Source: Microbacterium kyungheense
Lineage (GTDB): Bacteria > Actinomycetota > Actinomycetes > Actinomycetales > Microbacteriaceae
NCBI RefSeq assembly: GCF_006783905.1
Contig: NZ_VFPE01000009.1
Location: 18,101-82,100, forward strand
Length of the DNA: 64,000 nucleotides
Direction of reading: 5' to 3'
Shown: positions 7,211-15,429 of the stretch, piece by piece
How the letters are laid out: every line of letters starts with the position of its first letter
Position numbering within the stretch: the stretch's first letter is position 1
The notes under the pieces: generated by a model
What the model saw: only the letters and a program-made list of their open reading frames with translations
Told to the model about the DNA's origin: nothing
Database searches by the model: none
Position numbers and translations under genes: made by a program

Positions 7211-8578
7211 ATGGCTGCTGAGACCACTCTCCTGATCCTGGGCGCCACCGGCGACCTGACCTCGCGGCTGCTGCTGCCGGCACTCGGGCAGCTGCTGGCT
7301 CGCGAGCCGCACCGACGCGTACGGCTGCGCGGCGCCGGCATGGAGGACTGGGACGACGAGCACTGGCGGCAGGTCGTGCGCGAATCGTTCGCGTCCGGCG
7401 GCTTCGAGAAGGCGTTCGACGCCGTCGACGAGTCGACCTATCAGCAGGCCGACATCACCCGCAAGGAAGACCTGGAGCGCATCATGGCCGACCCGGGCGA
7501 CCGCCTGGCCATGTACTTCGCGGTTCCGCCGGCGGTCGCGGCATCCGCGTGCGACGCCCTCGCGGACGTGAAGATCCCGGAAGGCACCGTCCTCGCGCTG
7601 GAGAAGCCCTTCGGCGTCGACCAGGCGGGCGCGCGCGACCTCAACGACCGCCTGGCCAGACTCGTCCCCGAGAGCCAGGTCTTCCGCGTCGACCACTTCC
7701 TCGGGCGCTCGACGACCCTCAACGTCCTCGGCGTGCGGTTCGCGAACCGCGTCATCGCGTCCGTCTGGAGCGCACAGGAGATCGAGTCGGTCGTCATCCG
7801 CTACGACGAGACGCTCGGCCTCGAAGGTCGCGCCGGTTACTACGACCACGCCGGCGCGCTCGTCGACATGATCCAAAGCCACCTGCTGCAGGTGATGGCG
7901 GTCGTCGCGATGGAGCCCCCGGCGACGTTGCACGAACGCGACTTCCGCGACGCGACCACGGCCGTCCTGCGCGCGACCCGCGTCTGGGAGGACGACCCTG
8001 CCACGGCATCGCGCCGTGCGCGGTACACCGCGGGCGAGGTCGCCGGCCGCGCACTCCCGTCGTACGTGGACGAGCCGGGCGTGGATCCCGCCCTCGACAC
8101 CGAGACGCTCGCCGAGGTCGTCTGCGAGGTGCGCAACGAACGATGGGCCGGCGTGCTCTTCCGGCTGCGCTCGGGCAAGGCGCTCGGCGGCAAGGACGGG
8201 GAGATCGTGGTGACGTTCCGGAAGGCCAACCACGTTCCCGACGGCCTCGTGGGGCCGGCTCCCGGTTCGGTGCTGCGCTTCTCACTGGGGCCGGACCACA
8301 TGGACGTCGAGCTGAACGTCAACGGCGGGGACGACCCGTTCGAGCTCGAAAGGGCGACGATCGGCGCCGACCTCGGCGAAGGCGCGCTGAAGGCCTACGG
8401 CGAGGTGCTCTCGGGGATCCTCGACGCCGACGCGACGCTCGCGGTCCGCGGCGACGCGGCTGAGGAGTCCTGGCGCATCGTCGACCCGGTGCTCGCCTCG
8501 TGGCGCGCGGGCGAAGTGCCCCTGGACGAGTACCCGGCGGGGTCGCTCGGTCCCGACCACTGGCCGGCGCTCCCCTGA
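7211..8578 (+). CDS. zwf: Glucose-6-phosphate dehydrogenase
   Basis: Oxidises glucose 6-phosphate with NAD(P)+ to 6-phosphogluconolactone, the entry to the oxidative pentose phosphate pathway. 455 residues. The Rossmann loop GATGDLTSRLLLPAL is at the N-terminus, LEKPFG in the middle and the substrate and catalytic motif FRVDHFLGR follows. The C-terminal domain is complete. It is a stand-alone copy, not in the usual tkt-tal-zwf-opcA cluster of actinobacteria, so it may be a second isoenzyme. ATG 7211 follows a TAGCTT box directly, implying leaderless translation. The 3' end overlaps the opposing membrane protein reading frame by 184 bp. Confidence 0.92.
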   Translation: MAAETTLLILGATGDLTSRLLLPALGQLLAREPHRRVRLRGAGMEDWDDEHWRQVVRESFASGGFEKAFDAVDESTYQQADITRKEDLERIMADPGDRLAMYFAVPPAVAASACDALADVKIPEGTVLALEKPFGVDQAGARDLNDRLARLVPESQVFRVDHFLGRSTTLNVLGVRFANRVIASVWSAQEIESVVIRYDETLGLEGRAGYYDHAGALVDMIQSHLLQVMAVVAMEPPATLHERDFRDATTAVLRATRVWEDDPATASRRARYTAGEVAGRALPSYVDEPGVDPALDTETLAEVVCEVRNERWAGVLFRLRSGKALGGKDGEIVVTFRKANHVPDGLVGPAPGSVLRFSLGPDHMDVELNVNGGDDPFELERATIGADLGEGALKAYGEVLSGILDADATLAVRGDAAEESWRIVDPVLASWRAGEVPLDEYPAGSLGPDHWPALP

Positions 8579-9105
8579 TCGTCCGGGACGCCGGTCGTCG
8601 CTGCGAGGGCGCGCAGTCGCGCGGCGTAGACGGCGAGCGCGAGCGTGGTGAAGAGGTAGATCACGATGGCCTGCAGCGCGTACGCCGGGTAGTCGATCAC
8701 CCACAGCGGCGCGGAGGGGTCGCCGGCCGCCTGCGGGTTGTCACGCACGTAGGGCACCGCCTCGCCCAGCGCGTAGCCGACGACCTGTCCGGTGACGTAG
8801 ACCAGCGCGAACAGGCCGAGCGCGAGCCAGGACTGCCCCGGCCGCGTGCGCCAGACCCGCCGGGCTGAGCGCAGCGCCGTCCGAGGCTGCCACACGCCTT
8901 CCACCGGCGCAGCGAGCGCGCTCATGACCGGCGCGAGAGCCACCGCTGCGGCGAGCACCAGGAACAGCGCGAGCACGCCGAGCATCAGCAGCGTCTCACT
9001 GCCGGCGCGACTGCGCATGAGCTGAGGCACGAGCAGCAGAGCGAGAAGCGGAAGGCAGCCCAGCACGACGGCTGCCCAGGTCCGGAGGAGCACGAGGGGT
9101 CGCAT
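8395..9105 (-). CDS. Small membrane protein, unknown function
   Basis: I do not recognise the family. About 236 residues, with transmembrane stretches near the N-terminus (LVLLRTWAAVVLGCLPLLALLL; a second at LLMLGVLALFLVLAAAVALAPV) and two later ones (WLALGLFALVYVTGQVVGYAL; ALQAIVIYLFTTLALAVYAA), giving four helices. The last 60 or so residues, rich in Ser, Gly and Pro, lie antisense to the end of the glucose-6-phosphate dehydrogenase gene. An overlap this long is unusual and suggests that the original stop was lost or that a base is missing near 8580. A TTG at 9117 is an alternative start, but ATG 9105 is preferred. Confidence 0.6.
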   Translation of the reverse strand: MRPLVLLRTWAAVVLGCLPLLALLLVPQLMRSRAGSETLLMLGVLALFLVLAAAVALAPVMSALAAPVEGVWQPRTALRSARRVWRTRPGQSWLALGLFALVYVTGQVVGYALGEAVPYVRDNPQAAGDPSAPLWVIDYPAYALQAIVIYLFTTLALAVYAARLRALAATTGVPDDQGSAGQWSGPSDPAGYSSRGTSPARHEASTGSTMRQDSSAASPRTASVASASRIPESTSP

Positions 9106-9180
9106 GAGCCCAGCCAAGCGGTCCGCGGGCCGCGCCGGTATCGGGTCAGCCCCCGGACGAGGGCAGGGGTGTTCCGCCGG

Positions 9181-9591
9181 TCACTGCCCCATCATCTGGG
9201 GCGTCATCACGCCGACCGAGATGACGTTGCCCGCCGGGTCGCGGAACCACGCCATGTCGGGACCGCCCATGAACCCGCGCGAGATGCCCTTCTCGTCGGT
9301 GCCGTAGTCGGGGTCGGTGTAGATCTTCGTCACGACGCCGCGCGCGTTGAGGTCGTCGACCGCCGCATCGATGTCGTCGACGCCGAAGTTCAGGATCGTG
9401 AAGACCGCCGGCTCATGGTCCTCCTTCGGATACACGAACACACTGCCTCCGCCGGGGAGCTTGAAGGTGAACCCTCCGCCCATCTCCTCCCAGACCGTGA
9501 CCTCGAGTCCCAGGGTATCGCGATAGAAGGCCACGGCTTCGTCGACGTCGGGGACGGCGAAGCTCGAATATGCCTGTTGTGTGGTGAACAT
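9181..9591 (-). CDS. VOC (glyoxalase/bleomycin resistance) family protein
   Basis: 136-residue single VOC domain with paired beta-alpha-beta-beta-beta modules (SSFAVPDVDEAVAFYRDTLGLEV and, after residue 70, VDDIDAAVDDLNARGV). The ending AWFRDPAGNVISV is the standard metal-site strand. Such proteins include metal-dependent isomerases, dioxygenases and drug-binding proteins; here no substrate can be assigned. ATG 9591 has GGGAGGATGAG upstream. It lies 65 bp from rraA on the same strand. Confidence 0.88.
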   Translation of the reverse strand: MFTTQQAYSSFAVPDVDEAVAFYRDTLGLEVTVWEEMGGGFTFKLPGGGSVFVYPKEDHEPAVFTILNFGVDDIDAAVDDLNARGVVTKIYTDPDYGTDEKGISRGFMGGPDMAWFRDPAGNVISVGVMTPQMMGQ

Positions 9592-9656
9592 CTCATCCTC
9601 CCAGTGATCGTTCCCGGATCCACGATCCTCTTGCGTCGGGAGGCTGTCCAGAGGCC

Positions 9657-10124
9657 TCAGCGTTCGACGAGGATGCCGTCCGCGTCGGCCCACACGTGGC
9701 GACCGGGGGCGAAGGTCACGCCCGCGATCGTGACCGGCACATCGACCTCGCCGATGCCCGTCTTCGCGCTCTTGCGCGGGTTCGAGCCGAGCGCCTTGAC
9801 GCCGAGGTCGAGGCCCGCGAGCGCCTCGCGGTCGCGGATCGCGCCGTGAACGATGAGCCCGGCCCAGCCGTTGTCGACGGCGGAGCCCGCGATGAGGTCG
9901 CCCACGAGCGCGGACTCCAGCGATCCCCCGCCGTCGATCACGAGGACCGCGCCGCCGCCCGGCGTGGCGAGCACGTCTTTGACGAGCGCGTTGTCGCGAT
10001 GGCATCGCACGGTGCGGATCGGGCCGTCGAAGGCGACGCGGCCGCCGAGGTCGTGGAACTGCAGCGCCGGCGAGTCGAGGTCGTCGCCGCGCTCGTCGTA
10101 GAGGTCAGCGGTGGCTGTGGTCAT
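9657..10124 (-). CDS. rraA: RraA family protein
   Basis: 155-residue RraA-fold protein. In Gammaproteobacteria RraA inhibits RNase E; many family members in other bacteria are instead 4-hydroxy-4-methyl-2-oxoglutarate or oxaloacetate-cleaving aldolases. The motif GGSLESALVGDLIAGSAVDNGW and the following VHGAIRDREAL carry the metal and substrate ligands of the aldolase form. Length and span match the stand-alone family. The symbol follows convention, and the role in this organism is unproven. ATG 10124. Confidence 0.85.
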   Translation of the reverse strand: MTTATADLYDERGDDLDSPALQFHDLGGRVAFDGPIRTVRCHRDNALVKDVLATPGGGAVLVIDGGGSLESALVGDLIAGSAVDNGWAGLIVHGAIRDREALAGLDLGVKALGSNPRKSAKTGIGEVDVPVTIAGVTFAPGRHVWADADGILVER

Positions 10125-10205
10125 GCGCCCAGGCTACGGCGGGGCGCCACCGGCGCCGGTCCGGGCGGAGGCAGAAGTTCTCGCGACCTTCTGCGGCGGG
10201 CAGGT

Positions 10206-10739
10206 TCAGCGGGACGACGGCGGGTTGTGGTCGGGGTGGAGCGTGCTGAAGAACGAGTACGTGTCGCCGTCGGGGTCGGGGCCGCGCTCCTTGAACTCGT
10301 TGACGAGCCGGTAGAGCCGCTCCTGGAACTCCGACTTGTGCTCGGGGGTGAGCTTGAGGCCCAGCCAGGTCGAGTCGAGCTCATCGGGATCCACACCCTG
10401 GATCTGCTGCAGGAACGTCTCGATGAGCACCGGCGAGCCCTCGGGCATCGAGGTGCGCCACGACAGCCCGGTCGCGCGGTACGGGACCTCTCGCGCACCC
10501 TGGGCGCCGCTGCGCTCGGGCTCGGCCGCGAGATAGCCGGTCTGGACGAGGGTGCGCACGTGGTGCAGCATCGTGCCCGGGTTCACGCCGAGCAGCTCCG
10601 CGAGCTCTTTGTTCGTGCGGGACTCGAAGGCGCACAGCCGCAGCACGCGCAGGCGCAGCGGAGAGCTGAGGGCGCGCATGCGCGCCTCCGCCTCGGGGTC
10701 GCCGCGGTGCAGCTCGATGCGCTCCTGTCCATCCGTCAC
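10206..10739 (-). CDS. ArsR-like winged-helix transcriptional regulator
   Basis: 177-residue regulator. The winged helix is at residues 20-85 (ARMRALSSPLRLRVLRL, then TNKELAELLGVNPGTMLHHVRTLVQTGYL), followed by a C-terminal part of unknown fold with acidic and aromatic residues. I place the start at GTG 10739 because a promoter (TTGAGA-N17-TACGCT) directs transcription to exactly that base, giving a leaderless message. It is divergent from an MFS transporter, and two copies of CACTGATTGA-N6-TCAATCAGTG lie between them, so it probably represses both itself and the transporter. Confidence 0.85.
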   Translation of the reverse strand: MTDGQERIELHRGDPEAEARMRALSSPLRLRVLRLCAFESRTNKELAELLGVNPGTMLHHVRTLVQTGYLAAEPERSGAQGAREVPYRATGLSWRTSMPEGSPVLIETFLQQIQGVDPDELDSTWLGLKLTPEHKSEFQERLYRLVNEFKERGPDPDGDTYSFFSTLHPDHNPPSSR

Positions 10740-10745
10740 AATGTC

Positions 10746-10811
10746 AGCGTATGCCACTGATTGACAGATCTCAATCAGTGGCGCACACTGATTGACATGT
10801 CCCAATCAGAC
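10746..10811. promoter_or_regulatory. Divergent promoter with two operator copies
   Basis: Operator 1, CACTGATTGA-CAGATC-TCAATCAGTG, is a perfect 10-bp inverted repeat at 10755-10780. Operator 2 at 10786-10811 keeps the left arm CACTGATTGA exactly and 7 of 10 bases of the right arm. The minus-strand promoter is -35 at 10769-10774 and -10 at 10746-10751, 17 bp apart, so operator 1 covers its -35. The ATG of the MFS gene (10797) lies in the spacer of operator 2. Confidence 0.8.
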
Positions 10812-12230
10812 GAGCTCCGCGCCACCGACGCCGCGGGCGAGCTCGGTCCCGAAGCGCTGGCCGAAGCGCGCGCCGAGGCGACGACGCTCACCTCTCGCGC
10901 CGGCGCCGACGAGGCCGTGCAGGCGGATCAGGATGCCGCCACTGCCGGCCCGGCTGTCACCCCCGCGCCGAAGGGTTCGCTGTGGCGCGACCGCAACTTC
11001 ATGACGCTGTGGAGCGGGCAGGCGCTCAGTCAGTTCGGCGCCCAGATCACCGAGCTCGCGATCCCGGTGCTCGCCGTGCTGGCGCTGAACGCGACGGAGT
11101 GGGAGGTGGGCGTCCTCAATGCCGCGCAGGTCGCCGCCTTCCTCATCGTCGGTCTCCCCGCGGGCGCATGGATCGACCGCATGCGCAAGCGGCACGTGAT
11201 GATGGTGGCCGACGCGGTCCGCGCCGTGGCGCTCGCGACGCTGCCGGTGCTGGCCATGCTGGGCGTGCTGCAGATCTGGCACATGATCGTCGTCGCTCTC
11301 GTCATGGGCGTCGCGACCGTCTTCTTCGACGTGTCCAACCAGAGCATCGTGCCCTCGCTCGTGCGCACGAACCAGATCGCCGAGGCGAACGGCAAGCTGC
11401 AGTCGACCGAGCAGCTGGCGAATCTCGCCGGCCCCGCGGCCGGCGGCTGGCTGATCGGCGTGCTGGCGGCGCCGCTCGCGATCTTCATCACGGTGGGCAC
11501 CTACCTCGCGTCGTTCGTCGCGCTGACGTTCACGCGCGACCACGAGAAGCTCCGCGCCCCCGAAGACCACAAGCCGCTGCTGCACGAGATCGGGGAGGGC
11601 CTGCGCTGGGTGTTCGGCAACCCGCTGCTGCGCCGCATCGTGCTGACCACCGGAACAGCCAACTTCTTCAGCACCATCTCGATGACGCTGCTGCCGATCT
11701 TCGTGCTGCGTGAGCTCGGCCTCACGCCGCAGATGCTGGGCGTGGTGTTCTCGCTCTCAGCGGTCGGCGGGCTGCTGGGAGCGATCGCGACGCCGAAGAT
11801 CGTGGCCCGCATCGGCGAAGCCCGCGCGATCCCGCTGAGCGCCATCGCCTTCTCGGTCGTGCCGTTTTTCCTCCCGGCGATCTCGCTGGTGCCCGCTCTC
11901 GCGTTCCCGCTGCTCGTCGCGCAGTTCTTCCTCGGCAGCTTCACAGTGCTCCTGTACAACATCACCCAGGTCACGTTCCGCCAGCGCATCACGCCGCCCC
12001 GGCTGCTCGGACGCATGAACGCCTCGGTGCGCTTCGTGGTGTGGGGCGTCATGCCCATCGGCGCCCTGCTGGCCGGCGCCCTCGGCACATGGATCGGCAC
12101 CGTGCCGACGCTGTGGATCGCGGCGACCTTCGAGCTCTTCGCCTGCCTCTTCGTCGTCATCGGCCCCTTCTGGACGATGCGCGACCTGCCCGATGCCCAC
12201 GCCGAGCATGCGGACGGCGCGACCGGCTGA
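10797..12230 (+). CDS. MFS transporter (macrolide efflux MefA-like/enterobactin exporter group)
   Basis: 477-residue, twelve-helix major facilitator. A 60-residue cytoplasmic N-terminal tail precedes NFMTLWSGQALSQFGAQITELAIPVLAVLAL, which is typical of the EntS/MefA-like DHA3 branch. Later hallmarks are AGAWIDRMRKRHVMM in the first cytoplasmic loop and LGRMNASVRFVVWG near helix 10. It probably exports drugs or siderophore-like compounds. ATG 10797 has no Shine-Dalgarno and lies within an operator; a TTG at 10761 is an unlikely alternative. It is expected to be repressed by the divergent ArsR-like protein. A hairpin terminator follows. Confidence 0.88.
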   Translation: MSQSDELRATDAAGELGPEALAEARAEATTLTSRAGADEAVQADQDAATAGPAVTPAPKGSLWRDRNFMTLWSGQALSQFGAQITELAIPVLAVLALNATEWEVGVLNAAQVAAFLIVGLPAGAWIDRMRKRHVMMVADAVRAVALATLPVLAMLGVLQIWHMIVVALVMGVATVFFDVSNQSIVPSLVRTNQIAEANGKLQSTEQLANLAGPAAGGWLIGVLAAPLAIFITVGTYLASFVALTFTRDHEKLRAPEDHKPLLHEIGEGLRWVFGNPLLRRIVLTTGTANFFSTISMTLLPIFVLRELGLTPQMLGVVFSLSAVGGLLGAIATPKIVARIGEARAIPLSAIAFSVVPFFLPAISLVPALAFPLLVAQFFLGSFTVLLYNITQVTFRQRITPPRLLGRMNASVRFVVWGVMPIGALLAGALGTWIGTVPTLWIAATFELFACLFVVIGPFWTMRDLPDAHAEHADGATG

Positions 12231-12239
12231 ACCCGACCA

Positions 12240-12280
12240 GGATGCCTCGGCTCGCCGTGCAGGGTCGGGCCGAGGCATCC
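12240..12280 (+). terminator. Hairpin terminator after the MFS gene
   Basis: Perfect 12-bp stem GGATGCCTCGGC (12240-12251) with GCCGAGGCATCC (12269-12280). It uses the same outer sequence as the hairpin at 2430-2475. Confidence 0.75.
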
Positions 12281-12353
12281 GCTCTCTCCGCCCGCGCCGT
12301 ATCCCACACGCCGGATCACGGCAAGGCGGTGCGTCACGCGCGCCGGGCGTGCT

Positions 12354-12364
12354 TAGGTTGCTGC
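12354..12364 (+). promoter_or_regulatory. -10 element for the polyketide synthase cluster
   Basis: TAGGTT (12354-12359) ends 5 bp before ATG 12365; no ribosome binding site is seen, which suggests a leaderless transcript. Confidence 0.5.
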
Positions 12365-13522
12365 ATGACGGCCCGCATCGTCTCGATCGGCACGGCGGTT
12401 CCTCGCACCGAGCTCCGGCAGGAGGACGTGCGAGATCTCTTCGCGGCGCAGGAGGGGCTCGACCGGCTCACGCGCCGCCGCATCCAAGCCGTCTTCGACG
12501 CGGCCGACATCCGGCGGCGCCACACGGTGCTCGCCGAGCTGGGGGCTGACGCGGCGGATCGGATGCCGGGTGCTCCGGCGTTCGTCGACGCGGGGCGCGG
12601 CATCCTCTCTCCGTCGACCGGCGAGCGCAACGACCTCTTCATCGCCGTGGCACCCGACCTGGCGGCCGACGCCGCGCGCACGGCCCTGGCGGAAGGCGCC
12701 GTCGACGCCGCTGCCGTCACGCATGTCGTCACGGTGTCGTGCACCGGCATGTTCGCGCCCGGCCTCGACCACCGGCTCGTGCGCGACCTCGGCCTGTCGC
12801 CGACCGTCGAGCGCTGCCACCTCGGGTTCATCGGGTGCGCCGCGGCGCTGCCAGCCCTCCGCGTGGCCTCGGCGCTGGCGGCGACCCGGCCCGGCGCCGT
12901 CGTCCTGGTGGTGTGCCTCGAGCTGTGCTCGCTGCACCTGCGACGGTCGAGCGACCCGCAGCAGATCGTGGCCGCGTCCGTCTTCGCCGACGGCGCGGCA
13001 GCTGCCGTCGTCACCTCCGACGAGGCGACGGGGAGGCCCGGCGGATTCGATCTGGACCGGTTCGGCTCGACCCTCACGAGCGAGGGTGAAACCGACATGG
13101 TCTGGACGATCGGCGACCACGGCTTCGAGATGGTGCTGTCGGCCGAGGTTCCGCGCATCATCGGCCGCGAGATCCGCGGTGCGGTCGGCCGCTTCCTGGG
13201 CGATGACGCCGTCCCCGAGGTCTGGGCCGTGCACCCGGGCGGGCGCAGCGTGCTCGACCGCGTCGAGTCGGGACTGGAGCTGCCACCCGAGGCGCTCGCG
13301 GCGTCGCGCGGCGTGCTGCGGAACTTCGGCAACATGTCGAGCGCGACGATCCTGTTCATCCTCGCGGCTCTGCTGCGCGACGACGCCGTCGCGGCAGGCG
13401 CGCGCGTCGCCGGCCTCGCGTTCGGTCCGGGGCTCACCGTCGAGTCCGCGCTGCTGACCCGGCGGCGCCCGGACGCCCGCGCCGAGTCCGACACCCGTGT
13501 CGCGCTGGCGGCGTCCGCGTGA
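12365..13522 (+). CDS. Type III polyketide synthase
   Basis: Chalcone-synthase-like homodimeric enzyme of 385 residues that extends an acyl starter with malonyl units and cyclises the product. The catalytic triad is visible: Cys126 in VTVSCTGMFAPGLD, His290 in VWAVHPGGRS and Asn323 in FGNMSSATI. It is followed by a SAM methyltransferase and an FAD hydroxylase, the same three activities as the srsABC operon of Streptomyces griseus, which makes methylated and oxidised alkylresorcinols. An alkylresorcinol or alkylpyrone product in the membrane is therefore likely, though chain length and ring type cannot be read from sequence. Leaderless start. Confidence 0.93.
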   Translation: MTARIVSIGTAVPRTELRQEDVRDLFAAQEGLDRLTRRRIQAVFDAADIRRRHTVLAELGADAADRMPGAPAFVDAGRGILSPSTGERNDLFIAVAPDLAADAARTALAEGAVDAAAVTHVVTVSCTGMFAPGLDHRLVRDLGLSPTVERCHLGFIGCAAALPALRVASALAATRPGAVVLVVCLELCSLHLRRSSDPQQIVAASVFADGAAAAVVTSDEATGRPGGFDLDRFGSTLTSEGETDMVWTIGDHGFEMVLSAEVPRIIGREIRGAVGRFLGDDAVPEVWAVHPGGRSVLDRVESGLELPPEALAASRGVLRNFGNMSSATILFILAALLRDDAVAAGARVAGLAFGPGLTVESALLTRRRPDARAESDTRVALAASA

Positions 13523-13556
13523 TCGCACCCGCAGGTCGCTGCCGCGAGGTTCGGCC

Positions 13557-14261
13557 ATGAGCCTCGCCGTGCGCGACGACGCGCTCGTCGAGCTGATGGA
13601 CGACCCGGCGTGCGATGCCGGGCGCCTGCACGCGACGCTGCAGCGGTTCGGCACGATCAACCGGCTGGTCTCGGGCTGGGGCCGGACGTACCGCACCTGG
13701 CTGCGACCGCACCTCGCCGCACTCGGACGGCCGGCGCGCGTGCTCGACATCGGCTCGGGCGGCGGCGACCTGGTCGCCCGCCTCGCCGTCGCCGCCCGCC
13801 GCGACGGGTTCGACGTCGCGTGGACGGGCATCGACCCCGACCCGCGCGCGCACGCCGTCGCGATGGCGCGCGAGGCTCTCCCCGGCGTGACCTTCCGCCG
13901 TGCGGACGCCGCTGCGCTCATCGCCGAGGGCGCGGTCTTCGACGCCGTCCTGTCGAATCACGTGCTCCATCACCTGGGAGCAGCGCTGCCGGCGTTCGCG
14001 GACGAGTCGCTCGCGCTGTCGCGCGGCATCGTGCTGCACAGCGACATCGAACGATCGCGGCTCGCCTACGGCCTGTACGCCGTCGGCATCACCCCGTTCG
14101 CGCCGGGCACGTTCCTGCGCACCGACGGTCTGCGCTCGATCCGCCGCAGCTACACGCGGACAGAGCTCGCAGCGACGCTGGACGAGGATCGCCCGGGGGT
14201 CTGGTCGGTGGTCGTGCCGGCGCCGTTCCGCGTCCTGGCCGTCGGGCGCGGCCGTGCGTGA
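13557..14261 (+). CDS. Class I SAM-dependent methyltransferase
   Basis: 234-residue methyltransferase. Motif I VLDIGSGGGDLVARLA at residues 60-75 binds the cofactor, acidic residues in GIDPDPRAHAVAMA form motif II, and FDAVLSNHVLHHLG is motif IV. Its position between a type III polyketide synthase and an FAD monooxygenase suggests it methylates the polyketide ring or a hydroxyl. ATG 13557 lies 34 bp after the synthase stop, with GCGAGGTT upstream. The stop overlaps the next gene. Confidence 0.9.
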   Translation: MSLAVRDDALVELMDDPACDAGRLHATLQRFGTINRLVSGWGRTYRTWLRPHLAALGRPARVLDIGSGGGDLVARLAVAARRDGFDVAWTGIDPDPRAHAVAMAREALPGVTFRRADAAALIAEGAVFDAVLSNHVLHHLGAALPAFADESLALSRGIVLHSDIERSRLAYGLYAVGITPFAPGTFLRTDGLRSIRRSYTRTELAATLDEDRPGVWSVVVPAPFRVLAVGRGRA

Positions 14262-15393
14262 CGTCACGATCGTCGGCGCGGGTCCGGTCGGGATGCTGCT
14301 CGCCGGCGAACTCTTCCGCCGCGGCGTCGACGTCGAGCTGCTCGAGCGTCGCCCCCTCGCCGGCGAGGGCACCCGGGCCATCGGCATCCACTCTCCCGTC
14401 CTCGCCGCGCTGGAGCGGTCGGGCGTCACCGAGCAGCTGCTGGCCCACGCCGTGCAGGTGCGGCGGGGCGAGGCGCGGCGCCGAGGCCGGGTGCTCGGCA
14501 TGGTGCGGTTCGACGCCCTGGCGGTGCGGTTCCCGTTGGTGGCGACACTGCCCCAGTCCCGCACCGAGCAGGTGCTCGGCGCCGGTGCGCCCGAGGCGCT
14601 CCGCGGAGCCCGCGTGCTCGCGGTGCTCCCGCGGCGGGATGCCGTCGTCGTGCGGGCCGCGCTGCAGGGCCGCATCATCGAGATCGAGAGCCGGCTCGTC
14701 GTCGTCGCGGCGGGCGCCGCGGGTCGCGAACTCGTCTTCCGGCCGGGCGCCGCGCGGTCGCGCGAGTATCCCGACCGCTATCTGATGTCGGATGCTTCCG
14801 CCCACGCGCGCAGCGACCCCGAGGTCGCCGTGGTCCATCTCGACCCCGACGGCGTGCTGGAGTCCTTTCCGCTCCCGGGCGGCCGGCGCCGGTTCGTCGC
14901 GTGGGACGCGCCCGGCGGCGACGACGGACCGGATGCCCGGCGGGAGCGTCTGCGGGGGGCGCTCGTGCGTCGCGGCGAGCCCGAGGCGGCCGCGGCGGTG
15001 TCGGCGGCGACATCGTTCGGCGTGCGACGGGTGGTGGCACCCCGCCTGCGCAACGGGCGGATCCTCGCGATCGGCGACACGGCCCACGAGGTCAGCCCGA
15101 TCGGCGGCCAGGGCATGAACCTGGGCCTGCTCGACGCCGCGACGCTTGCGCCGCTGATCGCGGCGTGGATCCGCGAGGGTCGCGCGCCCGACGCAGCGCT
15201 TGCACGGTGGGAGCGGCGCCGCGTCGGCTCCGCCCGGCGCGCAGCCGCGCTGGCGTTCGCCAACACGGCGCTGGGCAGACCGCTCGGTGCAGCCGACGCC
15301 GTGCGACGCACGGCCGTACGCGCGATGCTGTCACCGCCCAGCGCCGGGCTGTTCGCCCGTGCGTACGCGATGGGCTTCGACCTCGACGCGTGA
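14254..15393 (+). CDS. FAD-dependent monooxygenase (aromatic hydroxylase type)
   Basis: 379-residue flavoprotein of the PHBH/UbiH fold. The dinucleotide-binding loop VGAGPVGMLLAGEL starts at residue 7, and the second FAD motif LAIGDTAHEVSPIGGQGMNLGLLDA is present near residue 275. It would hydroxylate an aromatic ring with NAD(P)H and oxygen, matching the role of SrsC in alkylresorcinol quinone formation. GTG 14254 overlaps the methyltransferase stop by 8 bp, which indicates coupling. Convergent with the UbiA gene. Confidence 0.9.
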   Translation: MRDVTIVGAGPVGMLLAGELFRRGVDVELLERRPLAGEGTRAIGIHSPVLAALERSGVTEQLLAHAVQVRRGEARRRGRVLGMVRFDALAVRFPLVATLPQSRTEQVLGAGAPEALRGARVLAVLPRRDAVVVRAALQGRIIEIESRLVVVAAGAAGRELVFRPGAARSREYPDRYLMSDASAHARSDPEVAVVHLDPDGVLESFPLPGGRRRFVAWDAPGGDDGPDARRERLRGALVRRGEPEAAAAVSAATSFGVRRVVAPRLRNGRILAIGDTAHEVSPIGGQGMNLGLLDAATLAPLIAAWIREGRAPDAALARWERRRVGSARRAAALAFANTALGRPLGAADAVRRTAVRAMLSPPSAGLFARAYAMGFDLDA

Positions 15394-15429
15394 CGCGGGA
15401 GCGGTCGCGGCCGTGGCGCCGGCGCCGCG

